Assembly: GCA_947465645.1 (NCBI GenBank)
Contig: CANIBQ010000007.1
Location: 1 to 64,000, forward strand
Reading direction: 5' to 3'
Length of the DNA stretch: 64,000 nt
Origin: Acidobacteriota bacterium
GTDB lineage: Bacteria > Acidobacteriota > Vicinamibacteria > Vicinamibacterales > UBA2999
Shown here: one piece after another, positions 7,438 through 15,461 of the stretch
Layout: every line of letters starts with the position of its first letter
Position numbering within the stretch: the first letter of the stretch is position 1
Position numbers and translations under genes: made by a program
The notes under the pieces: model-generated
Told to the model about the DNA's origin: nothing
Seen by the model: the letters and a program-made list of their open reading frames with translations, nothing else
The model's database searches: none

Positions 7438-9020
7438 CAGTGAAGCAATCCGGGGACGGATCTCCGTTCTCCCTGACTCGGCGTACTTTTCTCGAACAGT
7501 TCGGCATCGTCGGCGGGTCCGCGCTTGTCATGAGCGCGATGCGCTCGTGGGATCTGATGGCGGCGCAGGCGGGACCCCGCCCCGTGCTGTCCGGCAGGGC
7601 GAACGGCACCAGGGTCATCGTGCTCGGCGCCGGCGTGTCGGGGATGGCCGTCGGCTACGAGCTCGGCAAGCTGGGATACAACGTCCGGATTCTCGAGGCG
7701 CGCGACCGCGTCGGCGGAGTGAACTGGACGCTGCGGCGCGGATCGACGCACACCGAGGTCGGCCCCGGCGGCGAAACCCAGGTCTGCAACTTCGACGAGG
7801 GCCAGTACCACAACGGCGGTCCCTGGCGCCTCCCGCACTGGCACACCGGCGTCCTTGGCTACTGCAAGGAGCTCGGGGTGCCGCTCGAGGTCTTCATCAA
7901 CGAGAACGAATCGTCCTACTTCTACTACGAGGGGGCGAACGTCGGACCGTTGGCCGGCAAGCGCGTCCGCCTGCGCGAAGTGAAGGCCGACATGCTCGGC
8001 TACACGTGCGAGCTGATGGCCAAGGCGGTCAACGCGGACACGCTGGACCTCCCGCTGACGGCGGAGGACAAGGAGCGGTTTGTCACCTTCCTGGTCAGCG
8101 AGGGCTATCTCACCTCCGCCGACCACGCCTACAAGGCGAACCGGGCCCGCGGAGCGGACGGCGACCCGCACAACTTCTCGGCCCTGCTGCAGTCCGGCTT
8201 CGGCAACCGGATCCGGTCGGTGATCGAAGGCACCGGAATGTCGCCGATGTTCCAGCCGGTGGGCGGCATGGACCAGTTCCCGAAAGGTTTCCAGCGAAAA
8301 CTCGGAGACAAGATCACGCATGGCGCGGAGATCGTCTCCATCCACCAGACCCTCGACAACGTGAAGGTCGTCTACAAGAACGTCAAGACGGGGGCGAAGA
8401 CGGAAGTCACCGCCGACTACGTGGTCTCGTGCCTGCCGCTGACGATCCTCAGCGGCCTCGACGTCAACCTGTCGCCCGAGACGATGACCGCGGTGAAGGC
8501 GACGCCGTACAGCCCGAGCGCGAAGATGGGGCTGCAGATGAAGCGCCGGTTCTGGGAAGAGGACGACAAGATCTTCGGCGGGCATCTGTACTCGAACCTG
8601 CCGATCGGCAACCTCGCGTACCCGTCGTGGAACTACTTCGGCAACAAGGGCATCGTGCTCGGCTTCTACGGCAACGGCCAGATGTCCGGCCTGATCGACA
8701 AGCCGATCAGGGAGCGCATCGAGCACGTGCTGATGCACGCGAGCAAGGTGCATCCCCAGATTCGCGCCGAATACGAGACGGCCTACTGCACGTTCTGGGA
8801 GAAGACGCAGTACAGCATGGGGGCGTTCGCCGGCGGCGGCAGTGGCGGCGACCGGCTGGCCGTCCTCGGCAAGCCCGACGGCCGGCTCTTTCTCGGATGC
8901 GCGGCGATCAGCGGCAACGGAGGCTGGCAGGAAGGCGCGATCGCAGCCGCCTGGAAACAGGTGAAGCAGCTCCACGAAGTGGCGATGACCAGGCCACAGA
9001 CCCTGACGTCAGGGGTCTGA
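7434..9020 (+). CDS. Tat-exported FAD-dependent amine oxidase/dehydrogenase
   Basis: A 528-residue flavoprotein of the monoamine oxidase family. Residues about 13-45 hold a twin-arginine signal (LTRRTFLEQFG). The FAD-binding Rossmann motif RVIVLGAGVSGMAVGYELG and its acidic end RILEARDRVGG occupy 60-95, and the C-terminal flavin segment GRLFLGCAAISGNGGWQEGAI closes the fold. The family oxidises amines or amino acids. A GGAGGGG ribosome site lies just before ATG 7434, which overlaps the previous stop by four bases. The next gene, one base after the stop, is a cytochrome c, suggesting that electrons pass to cytochrome rather than oxygen, as in NicA2/CycN of nicotine degraders. Confidence 0.85.
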   Translation: MTVKQSGDGSPFSLTRRTFLEQFGIVGGSALVMSAMRSWDLMAAQAGPRPVLSGRANGTRVIVLGAGVSGMAVGYELGKLGYNVRILEARDRVGGVNWTLRRGSTHTEVGPGGETQVCNFDEGQYHNGGPWRLPHWHTGVLGYCKELGVPLEVFINENESSYFYYEGANVGPLAGKRVRLREVKADMLGYTCELMAKAVNADTLDLPLTAEDKERFVTFLVSEGYLTSADHAYKANRARGADGDPHNFSALLQSGFGNRIRSVIEGTGMSPMFQPVGGMDQFPKGFQRKLGDKITHGAEIVSIHQTLDNVKVVYKNVKTGAKTEVTADYVVSCLPLTILSGLDVNLSPETMTAVKATPYSPSAKMGLQMKRRFWEEDDKIFGGHLYSNLPIGNLAYPSWNYFGNKGIVLGFYGNGQMSGLIDKPIRERIEHVLMHASKVHPQIRAEYETAYCTFWEKTQYSMGAFAGGGSGGDRLAVLGKPDGRLFLGCAAISGNGGWQEGAIAAAWKQVKQLHEVAMTRPQTLTSGV

Positions 9021-9021
9021 C

Positions 9022-9477
9022 ATGCGGACGAAGATTCTGATCGCCGTCGCACTTACCGCGTCGATCGTGACCGGAGGCCTGAAGGCCTCCGGCTACCAGG
9101 TAGAGGAGACCTTCAGGTCTCCGGCCGCGATCTTTACCGCCAAGCAGGCGGCCGCGGGCAAGGCCGCGTATGCCAAGGACTGCTCCTCATGCCACCTGCC
9201 CGACCTGAGCGGCGAGAACGAGATCCCCGCGCTGGCCGGCGCGCCGTTCAAAGCGACGTGGGGCCCGCGCAGCACGAAGGAGCTCTACGACTACATGTCG
9301 GCGGCGATGCCGTACGGCGGCGCCTCGCTGAGCGCGGAGAGCTACACGACAATCCTCGCCTATATCCTCGAGTTCAACGGGGCGGTCGCTGGTGCTGATC
9401 CATTGACTGCCACCACCGGCGTTCCGATCGGCAGCGTCACGTCAGCGCGCGCGGCCGTCGTCACCCCTCTGCCATAA
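9022..9477 (+). CDS. Secreted mono-heme cytochrome c
   Basis: A 151-residue exported protein with signal peptide (1-18) and one heme site CSSCH at residues 54-58 within GKAAYAKDCSSCHLPDLSG. AMPYGG at about 94-99 is the likely region of the axial methionine. It follows the amine oxidase by one base and is its probable electron acceptor. Residues 17-34 are encoded by an inverted pair of REP-like palindromes (9071-9122), so the linker between signal peptide and heme domain derives from a mobile repeat. Confidence 0.85.
   Translation: MRTKILIAVALTASIVTGGLKASGYQVEETFRSPAAIFTAKQAAAGKAAYAKDCSSCHLPDLSGENEIPALAGAPFKATWGPRSTKELYDYMSAAMPYGGASLSAESYTTILAYILEFNGAVAGADPLTATTGVPIGSVTSARAAVVTPLP
9071..9122. 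repeat. Inverted pair of REP-like palindromes inside a coding region
   Basis: The first palindrome, GGAGGCCTGAAGGCCTCC, is followed by CTAC. Three bases later GTAG begins a second palindrome, GGAGACCTTCAGGTCTCC. The two units are therefore arranged foot to foot, like a BIME. The arms differ between the copies but each arm pairs with its own partner, so the structure rather than the sequence is conserved. Confidence 0.75.
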
Positions 9478-9528
9478 CGGCGGGGTCGTCACGCGGAGAC
9501 GGCGCGACCTCATCCGGCGTGAGGGCGG

Positions 9529-11283
9529 CTAGGCGCGGTCGGCCGGGCGGCCGAGCTCGGCGAGGAAACCGCTCGTGCGGTCGCGGATGGTCGCAAGACT
9601 CCGCTGCGCGTCGGTCCACCGTTGCTCTTCGGCCCGCACGAAGCGTGCGTACGGTGCGACCGCGTCCGTGAGGCGATGGGCGCTCTGTTCCCGCGCGTGG
9701 TCGAACTGCGTCCGGAGCGCGCCCGAGAGCTGAACCCGCAATGCGCTGACCTTCTCCTGGAGTATCGCCTTCGCCCGCCGCCGCCGTGCCGGGATGATCA
9801 GGAATCCCATGCCCAGCACCACGCTCGCGAGCAGGATGCCGGTGATGTCGGCCGCGGCGGTTGACGCGGCGATCGTCACGATCGTCCCGAGGCCCAGCGC
9901 AGCGCCGCCGGCTGCCGCGGCCGCGGCGACCGCCGTTCGGGCCTGGTCGGCGATCGCCTGTCCTTCGCGGTCCTTGTCGTAGGTGTCCACGACCCGCTGG
10001 GCTTCGCGCCCGACCGAGTCCATCAGGCGCGAACGATCGTTGTGGAAACTGCCCACGTCGGGGGCCCCGAGTACGCGGGCCGCGTGTTCGCGGCTTCGCT
10101 CGGCAAGCTTCTGGGTGACCGCCTGCCACTGCCGGAAGTCCTGGTCCACCAGCCAGTCAATCAACTCCGCCACGCGCCGCTCGATCTGCACCGGCGTGTC
10201 GGCGACGACCTTGTCCTCGAATTCTTTCTGCACGCGCGCGCGGTTCAGCAGGTCCGCGAAGCGCGCCAGCCGCAGGATGTCGTCGAAGAACCGGTCGCCC
10301 CGGGCCTCCATGTCGGCGAGCACCTTCTCGACCGCGGTCACGCGCAGCTCGAACCCGCGCTCCATGTCGCCGGCATACATCGCCAGCTGCCGCTCGATGT
10401 CCCCGAGCAGCTCGAGATCGCCGTGCATTACCACCAGGCGCTCTTCGGCGATCCTGACGAATCGATTGGCCAGTGCGAGCCCCACGCCGAGCGGGTTGGC
10501 GAGCTTCAGCCGGAACCGGTTGCGCGCATCCAGCGTGTGAGCCAGGTACTGTTCGAGCGCCTCGAATCCGCTCGCCGCCCAGAGCGCGGGCTCCCCCTGC
10601 TTGGCGCGCATCGCCTGCCGCGCGCTGACCGGCAGCACGTCGGCCTCTACGCCGAGCAGGCTGCGCGCCGCGTTCTGCACGAAGGAGACGACTTCCTGGA
10701 GCTGCGCCGCGTCCGAGAAGATATCCACCTTGTTGAGGACGATGACGATTTTCTTGCCCCAGTCCCGGATGGTGGTCAGGAACACCCGCTCGGTCTCGGT
10801 GAACGGGCGGTCGGCGGAGGTCACAAACAGCACCAGATCGGACCGCGGGACGAAGTCGCTGGTCAGGCGCTCGTGCTCGCGGATGATCGCGTTGGTGCCG
10901 GGGGTGTCCACCAGGTGCACATCGCGAAGCAATTCGACCGGCGCGGTCAGGATGCGCAGGCCATCGGCATCGGTCTCCCTGGCCACCGCCTCGCCATACT
11001 TCACGAGCTGGATCTGGGCGGTGGTGGGCGTGACGCCTTCCTCGACCACCGCGCGTCCCAGCAGGGCATTGATGAACGCGCTCTTGCCGGCGTTGAACTC
11101 GCCGACGACGACGATGAGGAACAGCTCTTCAAGCTGACGGATGGAGGCAGAGAGCGCAGCGCGGTCCTCCGCAGCGGCGCCGAACTCGGTGAGCCGGTCG
11201 CGCAGCGTCGCCAACAGTTCGCGTGCCTGTGAGAGCTGAGCTTGGGCGGCCGGTTCGAGTACGCGCAGCACGCCTCTGACCAC
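9529..11283 (-). CDS. Bacterial dynamin-like GTPase
   Basis: A 584-residue protein of the dynamin superfamily. The G1 loop GEFNAGKSA is at 61-69, a G2 threonine region EEGVTPTTAQ at 81-90, G3 DTPG at 126-129 and G4 NKVD at 184-187. Long helical stretches follow, and near 450-500 a hydrophobic hairpin (LGLGTIVTIAAS and ITGILLASVVLGMGFLII) could act as the membrane-binding paddle. Such proteins remodel or repair membranes using GTP. The C-terminus returns to helix, as in BDLP. It is a single gene, convergent with the cytochrome gene and codirectional with the XRE-cupin regulator upstream. Confidence 0.87.
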   Translation of the reverse strand: MVRGVLRVLEPAAQAQLSQARELLATLRDRLTEFGAAAEDRAALSASIRQLEELFLIVVVGEFNAGKSAFINALLGRAVVEEGVTPTTAQIQLVKYGEAVARETDADGLRILTAPVELLRDVHLVDTPGTNAIIREHERLTSDFVPRSDLVLFVTSADRPFTETERVFLTTIRDWGKKIVIVLNKVDIFSDAAQLQEVVSFVQNAARSLLGVEADVLPVSARQAMRAKQGEPALWAASGFEALEQYLAHTLDARNRFRLKLANPLGVGLALANRFVRIAEERLVVMHGDLELLGDIERQLAMYAGDMERGFELRVTAVEKVLADMEARGDRFFDDILRLARFADLLNRARVQKEFEDKVVADTPVQIERRVAELIDWLVDQDFRQWQAVTQKLAERSREHAARVLGAPDVGSFHNDRSRLMDSVGREAQRVVDTYDKDREGQAIADQARTAVAAAAAAGGAALGLGTIVTIAASTAAADITGILLASVVLGMGFLIIPARRRRAKAILQEKVSALRVQLSGALRTQFDHAREQSAHRLTDAVAPYARFVRAEEQRWTDAQRSLATIRDRTSGFLAELGRPADRA

Positions 11284-11323
11284 GCAAGACCCCTGCCGTT
11301 TGGCGCGTGACCGGCCTGACTAC

Positions 11324-11914
11324 CTATCCTGACGTCACGGTCAGTGCGCTGCAGTTCTTGCGACCGGCGCGCGCATAGGCGTGAGGTCGGCCCGAGTCGA
11401 AATACATGGAGTCGCCGGCCTCGAGCTCGTGCGGCTCCTCGTCGATCTGCACCCGCAGTGTTCCCTCCAGCACGTAGATGAACTCGACGCCCGCGTGGCT
11501 GTGCGGTCGGAGCGTGTCCGCCCCCTGGAGAGGGAAGTCGGCGTAGTAGGAGTTGAACCGCCGTTCGGTCGCGGCGTAGTCGAGCGACGCGAACCGGTAG
11601 GTGGCCTGCCGCGCCCCGGGCCGGTCAGGCAGCGTCACGCGCTGCGCCTTGCGGGCGATCGCGACCAGCGGCTTGTCGCGCTCGCCAGCGAAGAAGAAGT
11701 CGAGCCCGACGCTGAACACCAGCGCGATGCGCAGCAGCGTCGGCAGCGTCGGAAACAGCCGGTCCCGTTCGATCTTCGAGAGCAGCGCCGGCGAAAGGCC
11801 GGTGTGCTTGCCGAGCTCGACCAGCCCCATCTTCTTCTTCAGCCGCAGCGTCCTGATCTTGGCGCCGATCGCGTAATCGCTGAGTCCCTGCTGCAAGGTC
11901 GCGGAGAGCATCAC
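11324..11914 (-). CDS. XRE-cupin transcription regulator
   Basis: A 196-residue regulator. Residues about 18-72 form an HTH_XRE domain (IRTLRLKKKMGLVELGKHTG followed by LSPALLSKIERDRLFPTLPTL), and residues about 115-190 a cupin sensor domain (HSHAGVEFIYVLEGTLRV, GDSMYFDSGRPHAYA). The MerR-like naming does not apply; the fold matches the PuuR/SutR group, which respond to small ligands. It is divergent from the fasciclin gene across an AT-rich 150-bp gap, a likely site for self-regulation. Its target genes are unknown. Confidence 0.85.
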   Translation of the reverse strand: MMLSATLQQGLSDYAIGAKIRTLRLKKKMGLVELGKHTGLSPALLSKIERDRLFPTLPTLLRIALVFSVGLDFFFAGERDKPLVAIARKAQRVTLPDRPGARQATYRFASLDYAATERRFNSYYADFPLQGADTLRPHSHAGVEFIYVLEGTLRVQIDEEPHELEAGDSMYFDSGRPHAYARAGRKNCSALTVTSG

Positions 11915-12080
11915 ACCTCCTGTGTTTGACTGCCATGAACATTCCGGCGCCGCTTTGTCCTGACGCTCACACGACTTGCGTTGGACCTCTGGATTTTACT
12001 TTCAGGCAATTAAAAGTGCACTACATTCAATTCATGGCGCGTCCGGAATGAACCGATGCGCCGCATTTCAAGGAGTCCAC

Positions 12081-12581
12081 ATGCTCAGAGTTATCGCTAC
12101 TGCCACTCTCGCGTCCCTCATGATGGCGTTTGGTCCATCAGCCACGACCACCCTCCAGGCCCAGTCCAGGGACATCGTCGACACCGCGGTCGCGGCCGGT
12201 TCCTTCACCACGCTCGCCAAGGCGCTCACCGCGGCGGATCTCGTCGGGACGCTCAAGGGACCCGGTCCGTTCACGGTGTTCGCGCCAACCGACGAGGCGT
12301 TCGCCAAGCTTCCCGCGGGGACGCTCGCGACACTGCTCAAGCCGGAGAACAAGGCCCAGCTGCGGCGGATCCTCACCTACCACGTCGTGGCCGGAAAAGT
12401 GATGGCCGCTGACGTCGTCAAGATGCGGTCGGGCACAGCGGTCAGCGGAGACGCATTCGCGGTCGCGGTGCACGACGGCAGTGTGACCGTTGGCAAGGCT
12501 GGCGTCGTGAAGACCGACATCGCGGCGAGCAACGGCGTCATCCACGTGATCGATACCGTGATGATGCCCCCAGGGAAGTAG
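12081..12581 (+). CDS. Secreted fasciclin (FAS1) domain protein
   Basis: A 166-residue protein: signal peptide (1-30, [18 protein letters not shown]), then one complete FAS1 domain. Motif H1 is [17 protein letters not shown] (about 70-86), the YHVVAGK motif follows, and H2 is [14 protein letters not shown] at the end. Single-domain bacterial fasciclins are adhesion-type or extracellular proteins. AAGGAG sits at a good distance before ATG 12081. The next gene starts nine bases after the stop. Confidence 0.9.
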   Translation: MLRVIATATLASLMMAFGPSATTTLQAQSRDIVDTAVAAGSFTTLAKALTAADLVGTLKGPGPFTVFAPTDEAFAKLPAGTLATLLKPENKAQLRRILTYHVVAGKVMAADVVKMRSGTAVSGDAFAVAVHDGSVTVGKAGVVKTDIAASNGVIHVIDTVMMPPGK

Positions 12582-12589
12582 GCCGGCGG

Positions 12590-13958
12590 ATGGACGCGAC
12601 AGTCCTTCTCACCGGCGCGACCGGTTATATCGGCGGCCGCCTTCTTCGATCGCTCGAAGAAGGTGGCCACGCTGTACGGTGTCTGGCGAGACACCCCGGG
12701 CAGGTGGTGGTCGGCAGCGCCCGCACGAGCGTCGTCCAGGGCGACTGTCTTGATGAACCCTCCCTGGACGCCGCGCTGGCCGGCGTCTCTTCGGCGTACT
12801 ATCTCGTGCACTCGATGGCCGCCGGCTCGACGTTCGCTGAGCTGGACCGCCGCGCCGCCTCGAACTTCGGCCGCGCCGCCGCGCGCGCCGGCGTGCAGCG
12901 CATCATCTATCTCGGCGGGCTGGGCGATGCGGGATCGCTCTCCACCCACCTGAAGAGCCGGACCGAGACGGGTCAGGCGCTGCGGGAGAGCGGCGTTCCC
13001 GTGATCGAGTTCAAGGCCTCGATCGTCATCGGCGCCGGCAGCCTGTCGTTCGAGATGATCCAGGCGCTGGTCGAACGGCTGCCCGTGATGATCTGTCCGC
13101 GCTGGGTCACCACGCCCACCCAGCCGATCGCCATTGACGACGTGCTGGGGTACCTGGTGGCGGCGCTGACGTTACGCGACGCGCGCGACCGGGTGTTCGA
13201 GATCGGTGGCCCCGAGGTGGTGTCCTACGGGGAGGTCCTCCGGATGTACGCTCGGCTTCGTGGGTTACGGCGTCTCCTCATCCCGGTGCCGGTGTTGACC
13301 CCACGGTTGTCCGGGATGTGGCTGCGCCTGGTCACCCCGGCACAGGCCAGGGTCGGCCGCGCGCTGGTCGAAGGACTGCGCAACCCGACGGTCGTGCGTT
13401 CGGCGGCCGCCAGGCGGGTCTTCCACATCCAGCCGATGCCGCTGCGCGCCGCGTTCATCCGGGCGATCGGGGAAGGCGCGAACGCGCGACGCAAGATCGA
13501 CACACGCACGGTCGTCGTGAACGTGCCGCCGGCGCAGGCATTTGCCCCGGTGAGGCGCATTGGCGGCACCACCGGTTGGTACTTCGGGGGAGATCCTGTG
13601 GACGCTTCGCGGCTGGGCCGATCGCTGGATCGGCGGGCACGGCATGCCGCGCGGACGCCGTGATGCCAATGACTGCGCCGTTGGAGACGTCATCGATGGA
13701 TGGAAGGTGGACGAGTACGAGCCGGACCGGCGCATGAGGCTGTCGGCCGGGCTCAAGCTGCCCGGCGCGGGCTGGCTCGAGTTCGACGTCATCCCGCTCG
13801 ACGGGGGATCGCGCTCGATGATCCGCCAGACCGCCACGTTCGATCCGCGCGGTGTCCTGGGGCGCGCCTACTGGTACGCGGTGCTCCCGCTGCACGCCCT
13901 GATATTAAGCGGCCTGCTGCGGCGCATCGCGCAGATCGCCGAGAGGGGGGCGCCCTGA
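12590..13958 (+). pseudogene. SDR-family NAD(P)-binding protein with DUF2867 domain, split by a frameshift
   Basis: The first frame (12590 onward) is an atypical SDR/NmrA-type nucleotide-binding protein: VLLTGATGYIGGRLLRSL, then YYLVHSM and the helix that pairs it. About residue 310 begins a DUF2867-type region (TRTVVVNVPPAQAFAPVRRIGG). The frame breaks in a run of five G at 13586-13590. Dropping one G joins TTGWYFG directly to EILWTLRGWADRW in the +1-offset frame, which continues to 13958 through the rest of the domain (IRQTATFDPRGVLGRAYWY). Joined, the protein would be about 455 residues, the usual family size. It is either a real inactivating insertion or a sequencing error in the homopolymer. 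The function is unknown beyond nucleotide binding. Confidence 0.8.
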
Positions 13959-13960
13959 GA

Positions 13961-14452
13961 GTGCTGGTCAACGACCGGATGCAGCAGGGATACGCCTATC
14001 ACCGGACCGAGCCCGCGGGGCGTCACTTTGCCCAGGGGTTTCGCCCTGAGCTGACGCCGAAGGAGATGCTGCGCCTCGGAGTGTTCGGCGGGAAGTACAT
14101 GACCGACTGCCGGGACGAGTTTCCCGCCAGCTGGTTCACTCGCGCGAAGCTCTGTGCGTCGCGTCATGACGGCGCCCTCAACCACTTCGGGGTCAACGCC
14201 TCGCAGTCGCTCGCGGCCTGGCGCCGGAACGGCTGGATCCACCCGCAGGATCCGCGCGGCTGGTTCCAGTGGTACTGCCGCTACTACCTGGGCCGCAGGA
14301 CGGCGGACGATGCGCGGCAGATCCGCCGCTGGCGGGCGATCGCGCGACACGTGGCGGCGATCCGAAAGAACTGCGAAGCGGGCGACCTCGAGTGCCGCGT
14401 CAAGCAGCGGCAGGCGGTGCTGCATTGGGCGTACGACAGTCGCGGGATCTGA
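13961..14452 (+). CDS. Conserved protein of unknown function
   Basis: A 163-residue soluble protein belonging to a widespread uncharacterised family. Recognisable stretches are LTPKEMLRLGVFGGKYMTDC, PASWFTRAKL, NGWIHPQDPRGWFQWYCRYY, and the C-terminal KQRQAVLHWAYDSRGI. It is rich in tryptophan and aromatic residues with several conserved cysteines. I cannot assign a reaction. GTG at 13961 lies two bases after the preceding stop with GAGAGGGG upstream; ATG at 13979 is the alternative start. It is probably co-transcribed with the SDR-DUF2867 gene. Confidence 0.75.
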   Translation: MLVNDRMQQGYAYHRTEPAGRHFAQGFRPELTPKEMLRLGVFGGKYMTDCRDEFPASWFTRAKLCASRHDGALNHFGVNASQSLAAWRRNGWIHPQDPRGWFQWYCRYYLGRRTADDARQIRRWRAIARHVAAIRKNCEAGDLECRVKQRQAVLHWAYDSRGI

Positions 14453-14464
14453 CCCCGAAGGAGC

Positions 14465-15181
14465 TCATGCTCCGACACCACGTGTAGTCACCGGCCGCGT
14501 CCCGGCCGGCGGTCTCTTGAAGCCCAGGAAGATCGTGTGCCTCGGCCCGCCTTTTTTCAGCCGGGCGCGCACGCGCTCCACCTTCACGTCGAACCCGTAA
14601 TGGCGGAGACGCTGCTCGAACTTCCGGTCCTCCCACGCCGACCAGACCGCAAGCGTGCCCGGTGCGCGGAGCGCGGCATAGGTGGCCGCCACGCCGCCGT
14701 TGTCATAGAGCCCGTCGTTCGCCGCGGCCGTGAACGCCGCGGGGCCGTTGTCCACGTCGAGCAGAATCACGTCGAACTGACCGGGGTTGGCCCGCAGCGT
14801 GAACCCCACGTCCGCGATCTGGATCCGGACGCGGGGATCGGCGAGCGGGCTCCCCGCGAGCGCGGCGAGCGGTTTCCGATTCCATTCGACCACCGCGGGC
14901 ACGAGTTCCGCGACGATCACGCTGGCGTCGGGTGGGAGGAGGTCCAGGACCGCCCGCAGCGTGAACCCCATGCCGAGCCCGCCAACCAGCACGCGCGGCC
15001 GCTCCATAGCTCGCGCCGCGCCGCACGCCAGCGTTGCAAGCGCCTCCTCCGAGCCGTGCATCCGGCTCGACATCAGCGGCTTGCCATTGGCCAGGATCAC
15101 GTATTCGTCGTCGCGCCGCGTCAGACGCATGATGGTGCCATCAAGCGTCTGCGCCTCGCCAACGATTTCCCACGCCTTCAC
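14465..15181 (-). CDS. Spermidine synthase-like methyltransferase-fold protein
   Basis: A 238-residue protein with the aminopropyltransferase/SAM-binding Rossmann fold: RVLVGGLGMGFTLRAVLDLL (motif I), VIVAELVPAVVEWN (acidic second strand), then DPRVRIQIADVGFTL and FDVILLDVDNGP (the D-[VL]-D motif near the substrate). True spermidine synthases are longer with an N-terminal beta domain; here only a short start (DDEYVILANGKPLMSSRMHG) remains, so a polyamine product is not certain. The gene is on the minus strand, convergent with the preceding unknown gene. Confidence 0.75.
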   Translation of the reverse strand: MKAWEIVGEAQTLDGTIMRLTRRDDEYVILANGKPLMSSRMHGSEEALATLACGAARAMERPRVLVGGLGMGFTLRAVLDLLPPDASVIVAELVPAVVEWNRKPLAALAGSPLADPRVRIQIADVGFTLRANPGQFDVILLDVDNGPAAFTAAANDGLYDNGGVAATYAALRAPGTLAVWSAWEDRKFEQRLRHYGFDVKVERVRARLKKGGPRHTIFLGFKRPPAGTRPVTTRGVGA

Positions 15182-15214
15182 GCGACTTCGCCCGGGTGAG
15201 CCGGGCCGAGCGTG

Positions 15215-15421
15215 CTACGTGGAGGTGCGCCGGACGTTCTCGGCGCGCGGGCCTTTCGGTCCCTGCCCGACGTCGAACTCCACGCTGTCGCCCTCGCGCA
15301 GGTCTTCCATGCCTTCCCCGTAGATCGCGCTCTGGTGGAAGAAGTACTCGTTCCCGGCGTCATCCTTGATGAACCCGAAACCCTTGTCGACTCGTAACGT
15401 TCTGATTTTTCCCGTCATCAT
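15215..15421 (-). CDS. Cold-shock protein (CspA family)
   Basis: A 68-residue single-domain nucleic-acid-binding OB fold. RNP1 is KGFGFI and RNP2 is EYFFHQSAI, followed by the usual DLREGDSVEFDVGQGPKGPRA and the ending ENVRR. It binds single-stranded RNA or DNA and relieves RNA structure. Either of two adjacent ATG codons may start it (68 or 67 residues). Confidence 0.92.
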   Translation of the reverse strand: MMTGKIRTLRVDKGFGFIKDDAGNEYFFHQSAIYGEGMEDLREGDSVEFDVGQGPKGPRAENVRRTST

Positions 15422-15461
15422 CCCTCCGACTGCGTTAGACCCTGAATATTACCCGATGGGC

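Noticed and set aside
7218..8975. Long antisense open frames opposite the amine oxidase and many other genes
   Set aside because: They are arginine- or valine-rich mirror frames typical of high-GC coding DNA, carry no domains, and the opposite strand holds clear families.
11998..12017. ACTTT/AAAGT inverted repeat as operator of the XRE-cupin regulator
   Set aside because: Only five paired bases in an AT-rich gap; chance occurrence cannot be excluded without comparison to relatives.
13586..13590. Programmed frameshift in the SDR-DUF2867 gene
   Set aside because: No slippery heptamer or stimulatory hairpin is evident; an indel in a G run is simpler.
14440..14480. Second copy of the TPKE motif after the 13961 gene, suggesting duplication
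   Set aside because: The match is about 25 bases and does not extend; not enough for a duplication claim.
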